Assembly (NCBI GenBank): GCA_900552075.1
Contig: URYL01000003.1
Location: 62,001 to 126,000, forward strand
Direction: 5' to 3'
Length of the DNA: 64,000 bases
DNA from: an uncultured Bacteroides sp.
GTDB lineage: Bacteria; Bacteroidota; Bacteroidia; Bacteroidales; Bacteroidaceae
Position numbers and translations under genes: made by a program. The notes under the pieces are model-generated. The model was not told where the DNA came from and did not search any database. It saw only the letters and a program-made list of their open reading frames with translations. Below are positions 1-8,440 of the stretch, in pieces; position 1 is the stretch's first letter; each line of letters starts with the position of its first letter.

Positions 1-114
1 GTAAAGACCCGTTATGTGAAGGTAACCGCCTTGTCTGAAAAGAACATTCCGGCATGGCATGGAGGAAAAGGCAATCCGGGCTATCTGTTTGTGGATGAAA
101 TCGTACTGAACTAA
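1..114 (+). CDS. C-terminal end of a carbohydrate-active enzyme or binding protein (partial)
   Basis: The frame is open from base 1 and stops at TAA 112-114, leaving 37 residues. The text (RYVKVTALSEKNIPAWHGG, then GYLFVDEIVLN) resembles the last strands of an F5/8 type C (discoidin-like) or similar beta-sandwich domain at the end of Bacteroides glycosidases such as GH20 beta-hexosaminidases. That is inference from a short tail; the catalytic domain lies outside the window. A strong terminator follows. Confidence 0.5.
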   Translation, partial: VKTRYVKVTALSEKNIPAWHGGKGNPGYLFVDEIVLN

Positions 115-142
115 CATCTTGACAGTTCTTTTATAACAATGG

Positions 143-179
143 GGTCTGGTTTCCTGAGAAGGAAGCTGGACCTTTTTTT
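143..179 (+). terminator. Intrinsic terminator after the partial glycosidase-like gene
   Basis: A 12-bp stem (143-154 with 161-172, three G-T wobbles and no mismatch) closes a six-base loop and is followed by seven T. It separates the upstream gene from the rdgB promoter. Confidence 0.8.
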
Positions 180-200
180 ATGTAGTTTTTAGGGATACAT

Positions 201-232
201 TTTGAATACTAAAGGGTTGGTATGTATCTTTG
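201..232 (+). promoter_or_regulatory. Bacteroides-type promoter of rdgB
   Basis: TTTG at 201-204 and TATCTTTG at 225-232 are 20 bp apart, matching the Bacteroides -33/-7 consensus. The predicted start near 238 gives a leader of about 22 nt. Confidence 0.75.
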
Positions 233-260
233 TACCTGTAAATTTGATTAGGAAGTTTGT

Positions 261-851
261 ATGAAGAAGAAACTGGTTTTTGCGACAAACAATGCCCATA
301 AGTTGGACGAAATACGGGCCATCTTGGGAGACAAGGTAGACATCTTGAGCCTGAAAGATATTCATTGTGAGGCAGATATTCCTGAAACGGCAGACACCTT
401 GGAGGGAAATGCGGCACTCAAGGCGGAGTATATTTATCAGAACTACGGTATGGATTGCTTTGCAGACGATACGGGTCTGGAAGTGGAAGCACTGAATGGA
501 GCTCCTGGAGTGTATTCAGCACGCTATGCGGGCGGTGAGGGACACGATTCTGAGGCCAACATGAAGAAATTGCTGGCTGAGCTGGAGGGAAAAGACAACC
601 GGAAGGCACAGTTCCGTACGGCCATCTGCCTGATAGAAGACGGTCAGTCGCACCTGTTTGAAGGAATCGTAAAAGGTGAAATCATCCGGGAGAAACAGGG
701 AGCCTCAGGCTTTGGTTACGATCCGGTGTTTGTACCCGAAGGTTATACCGAGACTTTTGCCGAGATGGGAGCAGAAGAGAAAAATAAAATCAGCCACCGG
801 GCAAGGGCCGTACAGCATTTGTGTGAATACCTGAACGGACAGCCTTCTTAA
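261..851 (+). CDS. rdgB: XTP/dITP pyrophosphatase (RdgB/HAM1 family)
   Basis: This 196-residue protein hydrolyses non-canonical purine nucleoside triphosphates (dITP, XTP) to monophosphates and so keeps deaminated bases out of DNA. Family marks are the N-terminal LVFATNNAHKLDEI substrate loop, the CFADDTGLEVEAL segment with the metal-binding Asp pair, GAPGVYSARYAG, FGYDPVF, and the C-terminal SHRARA motif. Length is typical. It is transcribed alone from its own promoter and ends tail-to-tail with the next gene, sharing four bases at the stop codons. Confidence 0.95.
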   Translation: MKKKLVFATNNAHKLDEIRAILGDKVDILSLKDIHCEADIPETADTLEGNAALKAEYIYQNYGMDCFADDTGLEVEALNGAPGVYSARYAGGEGHDSEANMKKLLAELEGKDNRKAQFRTAICLIEDGQSHLFEGIVKGEIIREKQGASGFGYDPVFVPEGYTETFAEMGAEEKNKISHRARAVQHLCEYLNGQPS

Positions 852-1834
852 TTTGAAACATTGTCCGCAGTAAGCGTACACTTCAGATAATATCCCCGTC
901 CCTTGACGGTGACAATCCGATAATCCGGGAAGTCTTGCAGGACTTTCCGGATGGTTTGTATATGGGTTTCCAGTTTTTCGTTGGCTTCGGCATCATCTGG
1001 CCAGCAAATGGCTGTAATTTCTTCCCGATTGACGCATTCTCCATTCTTCGTCCACAACTGATGGAGAATCTGTAAATCCAGGCGGGAGATGGCACATTGT
1101 ATGCCGTCGATGAGGAGGACCTGATGCGTCAGGTCGATGTAGAGGCCTTTTGCAGGCTTTTTCTGCCGTTTTTTGTAGCGTAGGTAAAGCAATATGCCTC
1201 CGGCGAACAGCATCAGGAAAAAAGCACCATAACAAGCGACAGGAATATAGCGCAGCAGCGTAAGGAAGTCGTAATCTGCCCACCCCTGCAACTGGAGATT
1301 GTGCGTCAGGTCGAGCTGATAGACGGGCGTTCGATAAGCTGAGGCTGTCGGCAGGATGCCTGCCCGTGTTTGGGTGCGGGCCTGCGTGTGGATATAAAAC
1401 ACTCCGGCCATTCCACTGATGTGTCTTTGGGCAAGTTGTGCCTGGAACAGCTGGTTGATTTGTTCGGCATTGACTGGCAGAATATCATCTAACAAGTATT
1501 CATTCAGCAGTTTCCGGGCAGTGGCTTCCGGAATACTGTCCTGAAATACGTAAGTTGTTTTTTTCTCCAAGGTCTGGAGGGTATAGCTCTTGATTTTCCG
1601 ATTGGCAATGGGAGCAAGAAGATAGGCCTTGAGAGCCGGTTCTACGAATAGTCTGTTGTCTGTCTGAAAAGTATTTAGACGGTCCTCATAATGTAAGCGT
1701 TCGGCTTCCCGTAAAGCCTCGTTAATGGCCGTGTGAACCTGTGTCCGGCTACAGCGGAAGGCGATGCCGCAGATGGCAATCCAGGCAAGGGAAAAAACGG
1801 CGGCAAACAGGAGTGTGGTAGTTCTTTTTTTCAT
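848..1834 (-). CDS. Membrane-anchored winged-helix transcriptional regulator
   Basis: The protein has 328 residues. Two membrane segments (about residues 8-28 and 197-217) flank a region predicted to be periplasmic; after a basic stretch comes a C-terminal OmpR/PhoB-type winged helix (about 230-323; SRLDLQILHQLW, then a TVKGRGYYLKC wing). There is no receiver domain, so it looks like a one-component, ToxR-like regulator that senses outside the membrane and binds DNA inside. Its target is unknown. An array of AAAC-GTTT palindromes lies 83-176 bp upstream of its start. Confidence 0.75.
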   Translation of the reverse strand: MKKRTTTLLFAAVFSLAWIAICGIAFRCSRTQVHTAINEALREAERLHYEDRLNTFQTDNRLFVEPALKAYLLAPIANRKIKSYTLQTLEKKTTYVFQDSIPEATARKLLNEYLLDDILPVNAEQINQLFQAQLAQRHISGMAGVFYIHTQARTQTRAGILPTASAYRTPVYQLDLTHNLQLQGWADYDFLTLLRYIPVACYGAFFLMLFAGGILLYLRYKKRQKKPAKGLYIDLTHQVLLIDGIQCAISRLDLQILHQLWTKNGECVNREEITAICWPDDAEANEKLETHIQTIRKVLQDFPDYRIVTVKGRGYYLKCTLTADNVSN

Positions 1835-1916
1835 GACAACTTCTTTGAGGGCAAATTAAACGAAAAAAAGCGGGAATTCAAAAACGTAACAGTATCCATG
1901 AAAAAGTGCGCTTACT

Positions 1917-2010
1917 TGTTTTGGGTTTCCCAGTCAGGAAACATATGTTTCTCGGTGCGGAAACATACGTTTCGCGTAAGGAAAACGTACGTTTCCGCGC
2001 CGGAAAACGT
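1917..2010. repeat. Diverged 22-bp-phase palindrome array
   Basis: Three clear 12-bp units, AAACATATGTTT (1939-1950), AAACATACGTTT (1961-1972) and AAACGTACGTTT (1983-1994), have starts exactly 22 bp apart. Half units fit the same phase on both sides (GTTT at 1925-1928; AAACGT at 2005-2010). The array lies between the 3' end of the CAT-like gene and the 5' end of the membrane regulator. It shares period and outer half-sites with the arrays at 24021 and 54988. Confidence 0.7.
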
Positions 2011-2053
2011 AAAAAAGAACGAGGCCTTTTCCGGGAAAAGTACCTGTGTTTGC

Positions 2054-2704
2054 TTATCTTTCTTTCAAGTATTGTGCTACTTTCTCAAAAAACTGGGAGA
2101 TGTGGGCTCCGTCCACGAACGCATGACTCACTGTCAGGGCAATGGGCATTACCAGCCTTCCTTCCCGCTTGACGGCCTTTCCTGCGTTCATCAGCGGGTA
2201 ATCCAACGGATGGCCGGGGGCATACTGTGTGTAGGAAACAGACGTGAAATACAATTTCGGAGTCGCGCTGAGCAGGATGACGTCGAAATCTCCTTGCGCG
2301 GCAATTTCCTTGTCGGTGCCGTACGGGTCTCCATCTTCCGGAATGGACGTGATGATGCGCCGGGCTTCTTCGTAGAAGGCCTTGAAATCGCTTTGCCAGG
2401 GGATGCGTACGGTGTAGAAGGTCTTTTCGGGGACGGCAATCGGGGTGGTGATGTCTACCGTGTCATGGTAGACCACCTGGCCGTCTTTGTCCCATCGGTA
2501 GCGGAACTCCTTGATTTCGTTTGCAGCACGGAGTACGGCATACAGGTAATACAGGAAAAAGGAATGCCCTTTGGCCTTGGCTTCGGCGTAAGCCTCCGTA
2601 CAGTCCACTTCGCTGGTGATGGCAATCCAAGAGTTATGGAAGTCACGGAAGAAGAGATAATTGTCCTTCCGTTCCCAGGTGTCAATGTCAATCAGGTGTT
2701 TCAT
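2054..2704 (-). CDS. Chloramphenicol acetyltransferase-like acyltransferase
   Basis: The 216-residue protein has the size and fold marks of the CAT family of trimeric acetyl-CoA-dependent O-acetyltransferases: N-terminal HLIDIDTWERKDNYLFF, central SYTQYAPG, and C-terminal SHAFVDGAHISQF containing the catalytic HxxxDG motif. Chromosomal CAT-like proteins in Bacteroides often have unknown acceptors, so drug resistance should not be assumed. The start codon overlaps the panE stop (ATGA), which implies translational coupling. Confidence 0.85.
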   Translation of the reverse strand: MKHLIDIDTWERKDNYLFFRDFHNSWIAITSEVDCTEAYAEAKAKGHSFFLYYLYAVLRAANEIKEFRYRWDKDGQVVYHDTVDITTPIAVPEKTFYTVRIPWQSDFKAFYEEARRIITSIPEDGDPYGTDKEIAAQGDFDVILLSATPKLYFTSVSYTQYAPGHPLDYPLMNAGKAVKREGRLVMPIALTVSHAFVDGAHISQFFEKVAQYLKER

Positions 2705-3612
2705 GCAGGTTTGAATTTCTGCGCCACTTTTCGGTAGGTAGGCATGTCGATGTGTAACTGTTCTCCCAAGGCAATCATGTCGAAAAGCAGGCCCTGAATT
2801 TCCGATTCATGACCGCGGGCGATATCTTTCTGCATGGAAGCCGTGCTGTGCGGGTCTAGCTTGTCGATGACCATCAGGTTGTAAGCAACCGGGTCGTGGG
2901 GGTAGTGGATGCCTAATTTCTCACCTATCTGTGCGCTTTCACGCGACAGGCCGATGAAGGTATCGCGTACTTCGCCTTCGTGTTGCACTTCTCCCATCGG
3001 CACATCGTGATAAGCTCCTGTGCAGGCCATGGCAGAGATGAATGACCATTTGATGAAGGTATCGCGGTTGATATCGTCCGATACGTCCACTTTGATACCG
3101 CATGCACGGAGTTCTTCGGCAATGGCTTCCAGCCGTTCGGGGGCGACATGCTGTTCCGGACGGGCTCCAAATACCAGGCGGAAGATGCTTCCCATCTGGC
3201 TGATTTCTCCTTCACCGGATACGAATCCTACGATGTAAATACAGCCGTCGAGTACCTTGACCGACGGAACAAGGCGTCCGATACGGGGACCAGTGCCATA
3301 CACATTGAGGATAGGGATCACCAGTGTGTCGGGAGTGGCAGCCCGTTCTAATACGTCCTTGATGGAGTCGATGGAATAGCCTTTCACACAGACAAAGATT
3401 ACGTCGGCTTTTCCCTGAAATTCTTCGGCGGTACAGGCCTTCACGGGGAGAAAATGTTCGCCTTTCAAATCCGATTTCAAATGCAGTCCCTGACGGCGGA
3501 TGGCCTCCAAGTGCTTTCCCCGGGCAATGCAAGTGACTTCCTTGCCTGCCAAGGCAAGAAATCCGGCGATGCATCCTCCTACACCGCCTGTTCCGATGAT
3601 GAGATAGTTCAT
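2701..3612 (-). CDS. panE: 2-dehydropantoate 2-reductase (ketopantoate reductase)
   Basis: The 303-residue protein should reduce 2-dehydropantoate to pantoate with NADPH in pantothenate and CoA synthesis. It opens with a Rossmann motif (YLIIGTGGVGGCIAGFLA), and the C-terminal half carries the expected catalytic Lys (DTFIKWSFISAMA) and the SMQKDIARGHESEI segment with the substrate-binding Glu. Some ApbA/PanE paralogues act on other 2-oxo acids, so substrate is inferred. It is first in a two-gene unit with the CAT-like gene. Confidence 0.85.
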   Translation of the reverse strand: MNYLIIGTGGVGGCIAGFLALAGKEVTCIARGKHLEAIRRQGLHLKSDLKGEHFLPVKACTAEEFQGKADVIFVCVKGYSIDSIKDVLERAATPDTLVIPILNVYGTGPRIGRLVPSVKVLDGCIYIVGFVSGEGEISQMGSIFRLVFGARPEQHVAPERLEAIAEELRACGIKVDVSDDINRDTFIKWSFISAMACTGAYHDVPMGEVQHEGEVRDTFIGLSRESAQIGEKLGIHYPHDPVAYNLMVIDKLDPHSTASMQKDIARGHESEIQGLLFDMIALGEQLHIDMPTYRKVAQKFKPA

Positions 3613-3634
3613 GGTGTAATCAATTTAGCGGGAT

Positions 3635-3670
3635 AAAAAAACAGCACGGAACCGTGGAAGTCCCGTGCTG
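3635..3670 (-). terminator. Intrinsic terminator of ychF
   Basis: A perfect 8-bp stem (3642-3649 with 3663-3670) with a 13-base loop is followed on the minus strand by a run of T (A run at 3635-3641). It lies just after the ychF stop and before panE. Confidence 0.7.
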
Positions 3671-3682
3671 AGGTAATGAGTT

Positions 3683-4786
3683 TTATACATTGAAGCGGAA
3701 GTGCATGATGTCACCGTCTTCCACGATGTAATCCTTACCTTCCACATTGAGTTTTCCGGCTTCGCGTACGGCAGCTTCTGAACCGTAGTGGATGAAGTCG
3801 TCATACTTGATGACCTCGGCGCGGATAAAGCCTTTTTCAAAGTCGGTGTGGATGACACCTGCACACTGCGGAGCTTTCCAACCTTTGTGGAAGGTCCATG
3901 CGCGGACTTCCATCTTTCCGGCCGTGAAGTAAGTCTCCAGGTTCAGCAGCTTGTAGGCGGCTCGTATCAGTCGGCTCACGCCCGATTCTTCCAACCCGAC
4001 TTCCTGCAGGAACATCTGGCGGTCTTCGTAGGTTTCCAGTTCGGCAATATCGGCTTCTGTCTTAGCGGCCACAATCAGGATTTCAGCGCCTTCGTCTTTT
4101 ACGGCTTCGCGTACCTGCTCTACGTATTTGTTGCCATTTACCGCACTGCCTTCGTCCACGTTGCAGACATACAGCACCGGTTTGGAAGTCAGCAGGAAGA
4201 GGTCGTGTGCGATTTTCTGCTCATCCTTTGATTCAAACTGTACGGTGCGGGCTGATTTTCCTTGCAGCAGGGCATCGCGGTAGCGTACCAATACTTCGTA
4301 GGTTTGTTTGGCCACCTTGTCACCGCCGGTCTGTGCTTGTTTCTGCACCTTCTGGATACGGCTTTCAATGGTCTCCAGGTCTTTCAGCTGAAGCTCAGTG
4401 TCGATGATTTCCTTGTCGCGCACAGGGTCTACACTTCCGTCCACATGGGTCACGTTTTCATCGTCAAAGCAACGCAACACGTGCAGGATGGCATCCGTTT
4501 CACGGATGTTGGCCAGGAACTTGTTGCCCAGTCCTTCTCCTTTGCTGGCTCCTTTCACCAGTCCGGCGATGTCCACAATTTCTACCGTAGTAGGAACGAT
4601 GCGGTCCGGATCCACCAATTCGGCCAGTTTGTTGAGGCGGTCATCGGGTACGGTGATGACTCCTACATTCGGTTCGATAGTACAGAATGGGAAATTGGCT
4701 GCCTGCGCTTTCGCGTTGGACAGGCAGTTGAAGAGTGTCGATTTTCCGACGTTCGGTAAACCGACGATACCACATTGTAATGCCAT
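3683..4786 (-). CDS. ychF: Redox-regulated ATPase YchF (Obg-like)
   Basis: The 367-residue protein is a universally conserved P-loop NTPase of the Obg-HflX group that prefers ATP and associates with ribosomes. Visible are the Walker A (GLPNVGKSTLFN), DIAGLVKGASKGEGLGN, the NVDE-type fourth motif (YVCNVDEGS), and the C-terminal TGS-like domain (ETYFTAGKMEVRAWTFHKGW through DYIVEDGDIMHFRFNV). Length is typical. It is a single-gene unit with a good promoter and terminator. Confidence 0.95.
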   Translation of the reverse strand: MALQCGIVGLPNVGKSTLFNCLSNAKAQAANFPFCTIEPNVGVITVPDDRLNKLAELVDPDRIVPTTVEIVDIAGLVKGASKGEGLGNKFLANIRETDAILHVLRCFDDENVTHVDGSVDPVRDKEIIDTELQLKDLETIESRIQKVQKQAQTGGDKVAKQTYEVLVRYRDALLQGKSARTVQFESKDEQKIAHDLFLLTSKPVLYVCNVDEGSAVNGNKYVEQVREAVKDEGAEILIVAAKTEADIAELETYEDRQMFLQEVGLEESGVSRLIRAAYKLLNLETYFTAGKMEVRAWTFHKGWKAPQCAGVIHTDFEKGFIRAEVIKYDDFIHYGSEAAVREAGKLNVEGKDYIVEDGDIMHFRFNV

Positions 4787-4838
4787 AATTTATTGTTTGT
4801 TTTTAATCTATTTCTACAGATAATCCTCTAATTTTCTG

Positions 4839-4870
4839 CAAAGATAGTGAAAGCCTCGCGCAGAGGCAAA
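4839..4870 (-). promoter_or_regulatory. Bacteroides-type promoter of ychF
   Basis: On the minus strand TTTG (4867-4870) and TATCTTTG (4839-4846) are separated by 20 bp, matching the consensus. The leader would be about 45 nt. Confidence 0.75.
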
Positions 4871-4973
4871 TAGAAAACGTAGTTTTCTGAATTTGACTAT
4901 GCCAAGGCGCCTCCTGTCTTCTGGAAAGATGGGAAAAGCTTCGCGCCACCTTCTATCCAAGCTGGGTATAAAT

Positions 4974-5008
4974 AAAAAAAGAGGCGCTTCCTCACGAAGC
5001 GCCTCTTT
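4974..5008 (-). terminator. Strong terminator of the DUF3836-like gene
   Basis: A perfect 13-bp stem (4978-4990 with 4996-5008) with a five-base loop is followed by seven T on the minus strand. It serves the gene ending at 5038. Confidence 0.85.
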
Positions 5009-5037
5009 CAAAGAGAGTTTATGAATTTTTTATTTAA

Positions 5038-5424
5038 TCATTTATCCATTGTAACGGTCATTTCAGGAATCAGAACGAAATCATTCTTCTTGGAGTTCCA
5101 TTTGTAGTATTCAGTTGTTACACTCTTGCTGTCGTAGATATAACGGATACACAAATCATTTTTCCAGCAGTTATCGCTTGCATCCCATTTCTGTGACATA
5201 TTTTCTGTCATTTGGTTATTGGCGTTATACTTGTAGCTATATTTCATATAGTTTGTCAGCATATTGCCATCTTTCTTATATACAGTTTCAGAAACTTTCA
5301 ATCCGTTGACCTCTTCTGCGTTGTAAATCAGATTGTTATTCATTTTTGCAGCGTAAGTTGATACACTTGCGATGAAAGTCATAACTAAAACAACCAAACA
5401 CTTTGCTAAACTTATCTTTTTCAT
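5038..5424 (-). CDS. Small secreted protein, DUF3836-like
   Basis: The protein has 128 residues. An N-terminal signal peptide (KKISLAKCLVVLVMTFIASVSTYA) would be cut after about residue 25. The rest is rich in Asn, Tyr and Lys, with short repeats of the form YKYNANNQM, RYIYDSKSV and YYKWNSKKN that predict beta hairpins. This matches the DUF3836 family of Bacteroides secreted proteins as I recall it; the function is unknown. It forms a single-gene unit with its own -7 box and a very strong terminator. Confidence 0.7.
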   Translation of the reverse strand: MKKISLAKCLVVLVMTFIASVSTYAAKMNNNLIYNAEEVNGLKVSETVYKKDGNMLTNYMKYSYKYNANNQMTENMSQKWDASDNCWKNDLCIRYIYDSKSVTTEYYKWNSKKNDFVLIPEMTVTMDK

Positions 5425-5473
5425 ATCTTTTATATTTTAAGGTTTTACTTACTTTTTGTTCCTTTTGACGGTG

Positions 5474-5481
5474 CAAATGTA
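5474..5481 (-). promoter_or_regulatory. Putative -7 element for the DUF3836-like gene
   Basis: TACATTTG on the minus strand fits TAnnTTTG and lies 50 bp before the start codon. No TTTG is seen at the -33 position. Confidence 0.45.
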
Positions 5482-5577
5482 GTAAAAGCTTTGATATGTT
5501 GTATGCATTCCCGCTAAAAAAATGCGATAAATTAGCAAAATGTCACTAATTAAGCTTTTATTAACAGATTGGATAGA

Positions 5578-8346
5578 TTAGTGCGCTTCCAGCCAATTTT
5601 GTCCCCAACCATAGTCTGCACGCAGTGGAGCTTTCATTTTGTAAGCAGCCTCCATTTCAGATATCACAATTTGCTGTACTTTTTCTTTTTCTTCCGGCAA
5701 GACGCTGAAATTGAGTTCGTCGTGTACCTGAAGAATCATCTTCGAACGGATGCCTTCTTCCAAGAAGCGGCGATAGATTCGAATCATGGCCACTTTGATA
5801 ATGTCGGCTGCGCTGCCTTGAATCGGGGCGTTGATTGCATTCCGTTCGGCATAGCCTCTGACCACCGCATTTTTGGAGTTGATATCGGGCAGATAGCGTT
5901 TGCGCTTGAAGATGGTTTCAATGTAACCTTTTTCCCGTGCCTGACGGATGCTTTCGTCCATGTAAGCCTTCACTTTCGGATAGTTCTCAAAGTAGCCGTC
6001 AATCAGCTCCTTGGCTTCCTTCCGGTCGACGTTCAGGCGTTCGGCCAGTCCGAAAACCGAAATACCGTAGATGATACCGAAATTGGCGGTCTTGGCCTTG
6101 CTGCGTTGTTCGCGGGTCACGTCCTCCAGTTTCACCTTATATATTTTAGCGGCAGTGGCTGCATGAATGTCCTGTCCTTTCTGGAAAGCCTCTATCATGT
6201 GCGGGTCACCACTCAGGTGGGCCATGATGCGCAGCTCGATTTGGGAGTAGTCGGCCGAGAAGAACTCGCATCCTTCATCGGGGATGAAGGCTTTGCGGAT
6301 TTCTTTTCCATCCTCGTTGCGGATAGGAATATTCTGTAGGTTCGGATTGCTGGAACTCAGTCGTCCGGTAGCCGTGACTGTCTGGTTGAAGGAGGTGTGG
6401 ATACGTCCCGTAGCCGGATTAATCAATTGGGGGAGGGCATCGATGTAAGTGCCTAGCAATTTCTTCAGGCCGCGGTGTTCCAAGATTTTTTCGACAATTT
6501 CGTGCTTCCCTTTCAGGCTTTCCAGTACCTCTTCCGAGGTAACGTATTGCCCTGTTTTGGTTTTCTTGGCCTTTTCCACTATCTTCAGGCGGTCGAAGAG
6601 TACCTCGCCAACCTGTTTGGGAGAGGCAATGTTGAATTCCATTCCGGCCAGTTGATATACTTCTTGTTCTATCTGGTTCATGCGGGCGGTAAAATGACGG
6701 GAGGTCTCTTTCAAGGCTTCCGGGTCGATGCGTACCCCGTTTCTTTCCATATAGGCCAGTACCGGCATGAGCGGCATTTCAATTTCCTCAAACAGTTTTT
6801 CAACTCCGTTTTCTACCAGTTCTTTCTCAAGTACGTGTTTCAGCTTGAGAGTGACATCGGCATCCTCGCAGGCGTATTTGTAGACATCGGCTGGAGGCAG
6901 GTCGCGCATGTTGCCTTGTTTCTTTCCTTTCGGTCCGATGAGTTCTTCAATTTTGATAGTTTCGTAGTGCAAGTACACTTCAGCCAAGTAATCCATTCCA
7001 TGACGCAGTTCGGGTTGGAGCACATAATGGGCAATCATGGTGTCGAACATCTTTCCACGCAGGGTCACTCCATAATGTGCCAGCACATTCAAGTCATACT
7101 TGATGTTCTGTCCGATTTTGAGCGAAAGGGGATTTTCGAGGGCGGGTTTAAATATATTCACAATTTTAAGAGCTTCTTCACGATTGGCCGGTACCGGTAC
7201 ATAAAAAGCCTGATTTTCGGCAAAGCTGAAGCTCATTCCCACCAGTTCGGCAGTGATAGGGTCTACTCCCGTGGTTTCCGTGTCTAGACTGAAAAAATTC
7301 TGAGCAAGTAATTTTTGGACTAGATTCTCCATTTTTTCCTGACTGTCAATTAGTTGGTAGTCGTATGGAAGGGATTCTAACCTCGTGAGATTTGAATTTT
7401 TGGCGTCGCCCGTATCTTCCTGCGCAAATAAGCCAAAGAGATCGGGTTGAGCGGAGGGGAAGGAAGGGGCCTTCTGTTCGGTTTTGAGTACCCGGTCAAT
7501 CAGGGTCCGGAATTCCAGCATCTCGAACAAGCGGCGCAACTCTTCTTCGTTGGGGGCTTCTCTTTTCAGCGCCTCCATGTCGAGGGTGATGGGCACATCC
7601 GTTTTGATGGTTGCCAGAAATTTGGAGAATGTAATCTGTTCTTTGTTTTCCTCTACCTTCTTTTTAAGAGCTCCTTTCAGTTCGTCGGTATGTGCTAGCA
7701 GGTTTTCGATACTACCGAATTGCGCTATCAGTTTCTGGGCAGTCTTTTCTCCCACACCGGGGCAGCCGGGAATGTTGTCGGCCGTATCTCCCATCAGTCC
7801 CAGCATGTCGATGACCTGCAGGGGAGACTCGATGTCGAATTTGGCTTTGACTTCGTTGACACCCATCACCTCAAAATCCTTGTCACCGTATTTGGGGCGA
7901 TACATAAATACGCAGTCGCCCACCAGCTGGCCGTAGTCCTTGTCGGGTGTCATCATGTAGGTGGGGATACCTTTCTTCCCTGCCTCAGTAGCCAGCGTAC
8001 CGATTACGTCGTCGGCTTCATACCCTTTTACTTCCAGGATGGGAATATTGTAGGCACGGATAATATCTTTGATGATAGGGACAGACTGCCGGATGGCTTC
8101 CGGTGTTTCTTCCCGCTGAGCTTTGTAGGCTTCATAAGCTTCGTGGCGAAACGTAGGTCCCGCGGGGTCGAAAGCAATGCCGATGTGTGTCGGATTTTCT
8201 TTCCGCAAGACCTCTTCCAGTGTGTTGACAAATCCTAAAATGGCCGAGGTATTCAGACCTTTAGAATTGATACGGGGATTCTTGATAAAGGCGTAGTAAG
8301 CACGATAAATCAATGCGTAAGCGTCTAGTAGAAATAGTTTCTCCAT
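5578..8346 (-). CDS. polA: DNA polymerase I
   Basis: With the start at MEKLFLLDAYALIYRAYYAF (8346) the protein has 922 residues; the frame extends 13 codons further upstream, but family alignment favours this ATG. Order: 5' nuclease domain (residues 1 to about 290), 3'-5' exonuclease with SLDTETTG and CEDADVTL, whose acidic residues are present so proofreading should work, and the polymerase with motif A (SADYSQIELRIMAHLSGD), the O-helix (RSKAKTANFGIIYGIS) and motif C (QVHDELNFSV). Roles are Okazaki-fragment maturation and repair synthesis. Confidence 0.95.
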   Translation of the reverse strand: MEKLFLLDAYALIYRAYYAFIKNPRINSKGLNTSAILGFVNTLEEVLRKENPTHIGIAFDPAGPTFRHEAYEAYKAQREETPEAIRQSVPIIKDIIRAYNIPILEVKGYEADDVIGTLATEAGKKGIPTYMMTPDKDYGQLVGDCVFMYRPKYGDKDFEVMGVNEVKAKFDIESPLQVIDMLGLMGDTADNIPGCPGVGEKTAQKLIAQFGSIENLLAHTDELKGALKKKVEENKEQITFSKFLATIKTDVPITLDMEALKREAPNEEELRRLFEMLEFRTLIDRVLKTEQKAPSFPSAQPDLFGLFAQEDTGDAKNSNLTRLESLPYDYQLIDSQEKMENLVQKLLAQNFFSLDTETTGVDPITAELVGMSFSFAENQAFYVPVPANREEALKIVNIFKPALENPLSLKIGQNIKYDLNVLAHYGVTLRGKMFDTMIAHYVLQPELRHGMDYLAEVYLHYETIKIEELIGPKGKKQGNMRDLPPADVYKYACEDADVTLKLKHVLEKELVENGVEKLFEEIEMPLMPVLAYMERNGVRIDPEALKETSRHFTARMNQIEQEVYQLAGMEFNIASPKQVGEVLFDRLKIVEKAKKTKTGQYVTSEEVLESLKGKHEIVEKILEHRGLKKLLGTYIDALPQLINPATGRIHTSFNQTVTATGRLSSSNPNLQNIPIRNEDGKEIRKAFIPDEGCEFFSADYSQIELRIMAHLSGDPHMIEAFQKGQDIHAATAAKIYKVKLEDVTREQRSKAKTANFGIIYGISVFGLAERLNVDRKEAKELIDGYFENYPKVKAYMDESIRQAREKGYIETIFKRKRYLPDINSKNAVVRGYAERNAINAPIQGSAADIIKVAMIRIYRRFLEEGIRSKMILQVHDELNFSVLPEEKEKVQQIVISEMEAAYKMKAPLRADYGWGQNWLEAH

Positions 8347-8413
8347 TCGTGTAAAAATATTAAGATTTTTCATGTAAAAGTACAAAAAAATACGGTATTC
8401 GGTCTTTTATTAT

Positions 8414-8421
8414 TACTTTTG
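8414..8421 (+). promoter_or_regulatory. -7 element for the polyprenyl synthase gene
   Basis: TACTTTTG fits TAnnTTTG. A transcript starting near 8427 would leave about 14 nt before the ATG at 8441, which supports that start over the ATG at 8435. The -33 element is weak. Confidence 0.55.
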
Positions 8422-8440
8422 TGGGCTTAAATGAATGTAC

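Noticed and set aside
2054..2704. Chloramphenicol resistance gene
   Set aside because: The fold and HxxxDG motif are present, but CAT-like proteins with other acceptors are common on Bacteroides chromosomes and there is no mobile context.
1733..2737. Long plus-strand open frame of 334 codons
   Set aside because: It lies antisense to the CAT-like gene and runs across the regulator start and the palindrome array. Its product shows no domain, and the minus-strand frames are clearly real.
4814..5011. 65-codon minus-strand open frame
   Set aside because: It overlaps both the ychF promoter and the terminator hairpin of the neighbouring gene and has no recognisable feature.
6475..7287. 270-codon plus-strand frame
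   Set aside because: Antisense shadow of polA; its residues follow from polA codon bias.
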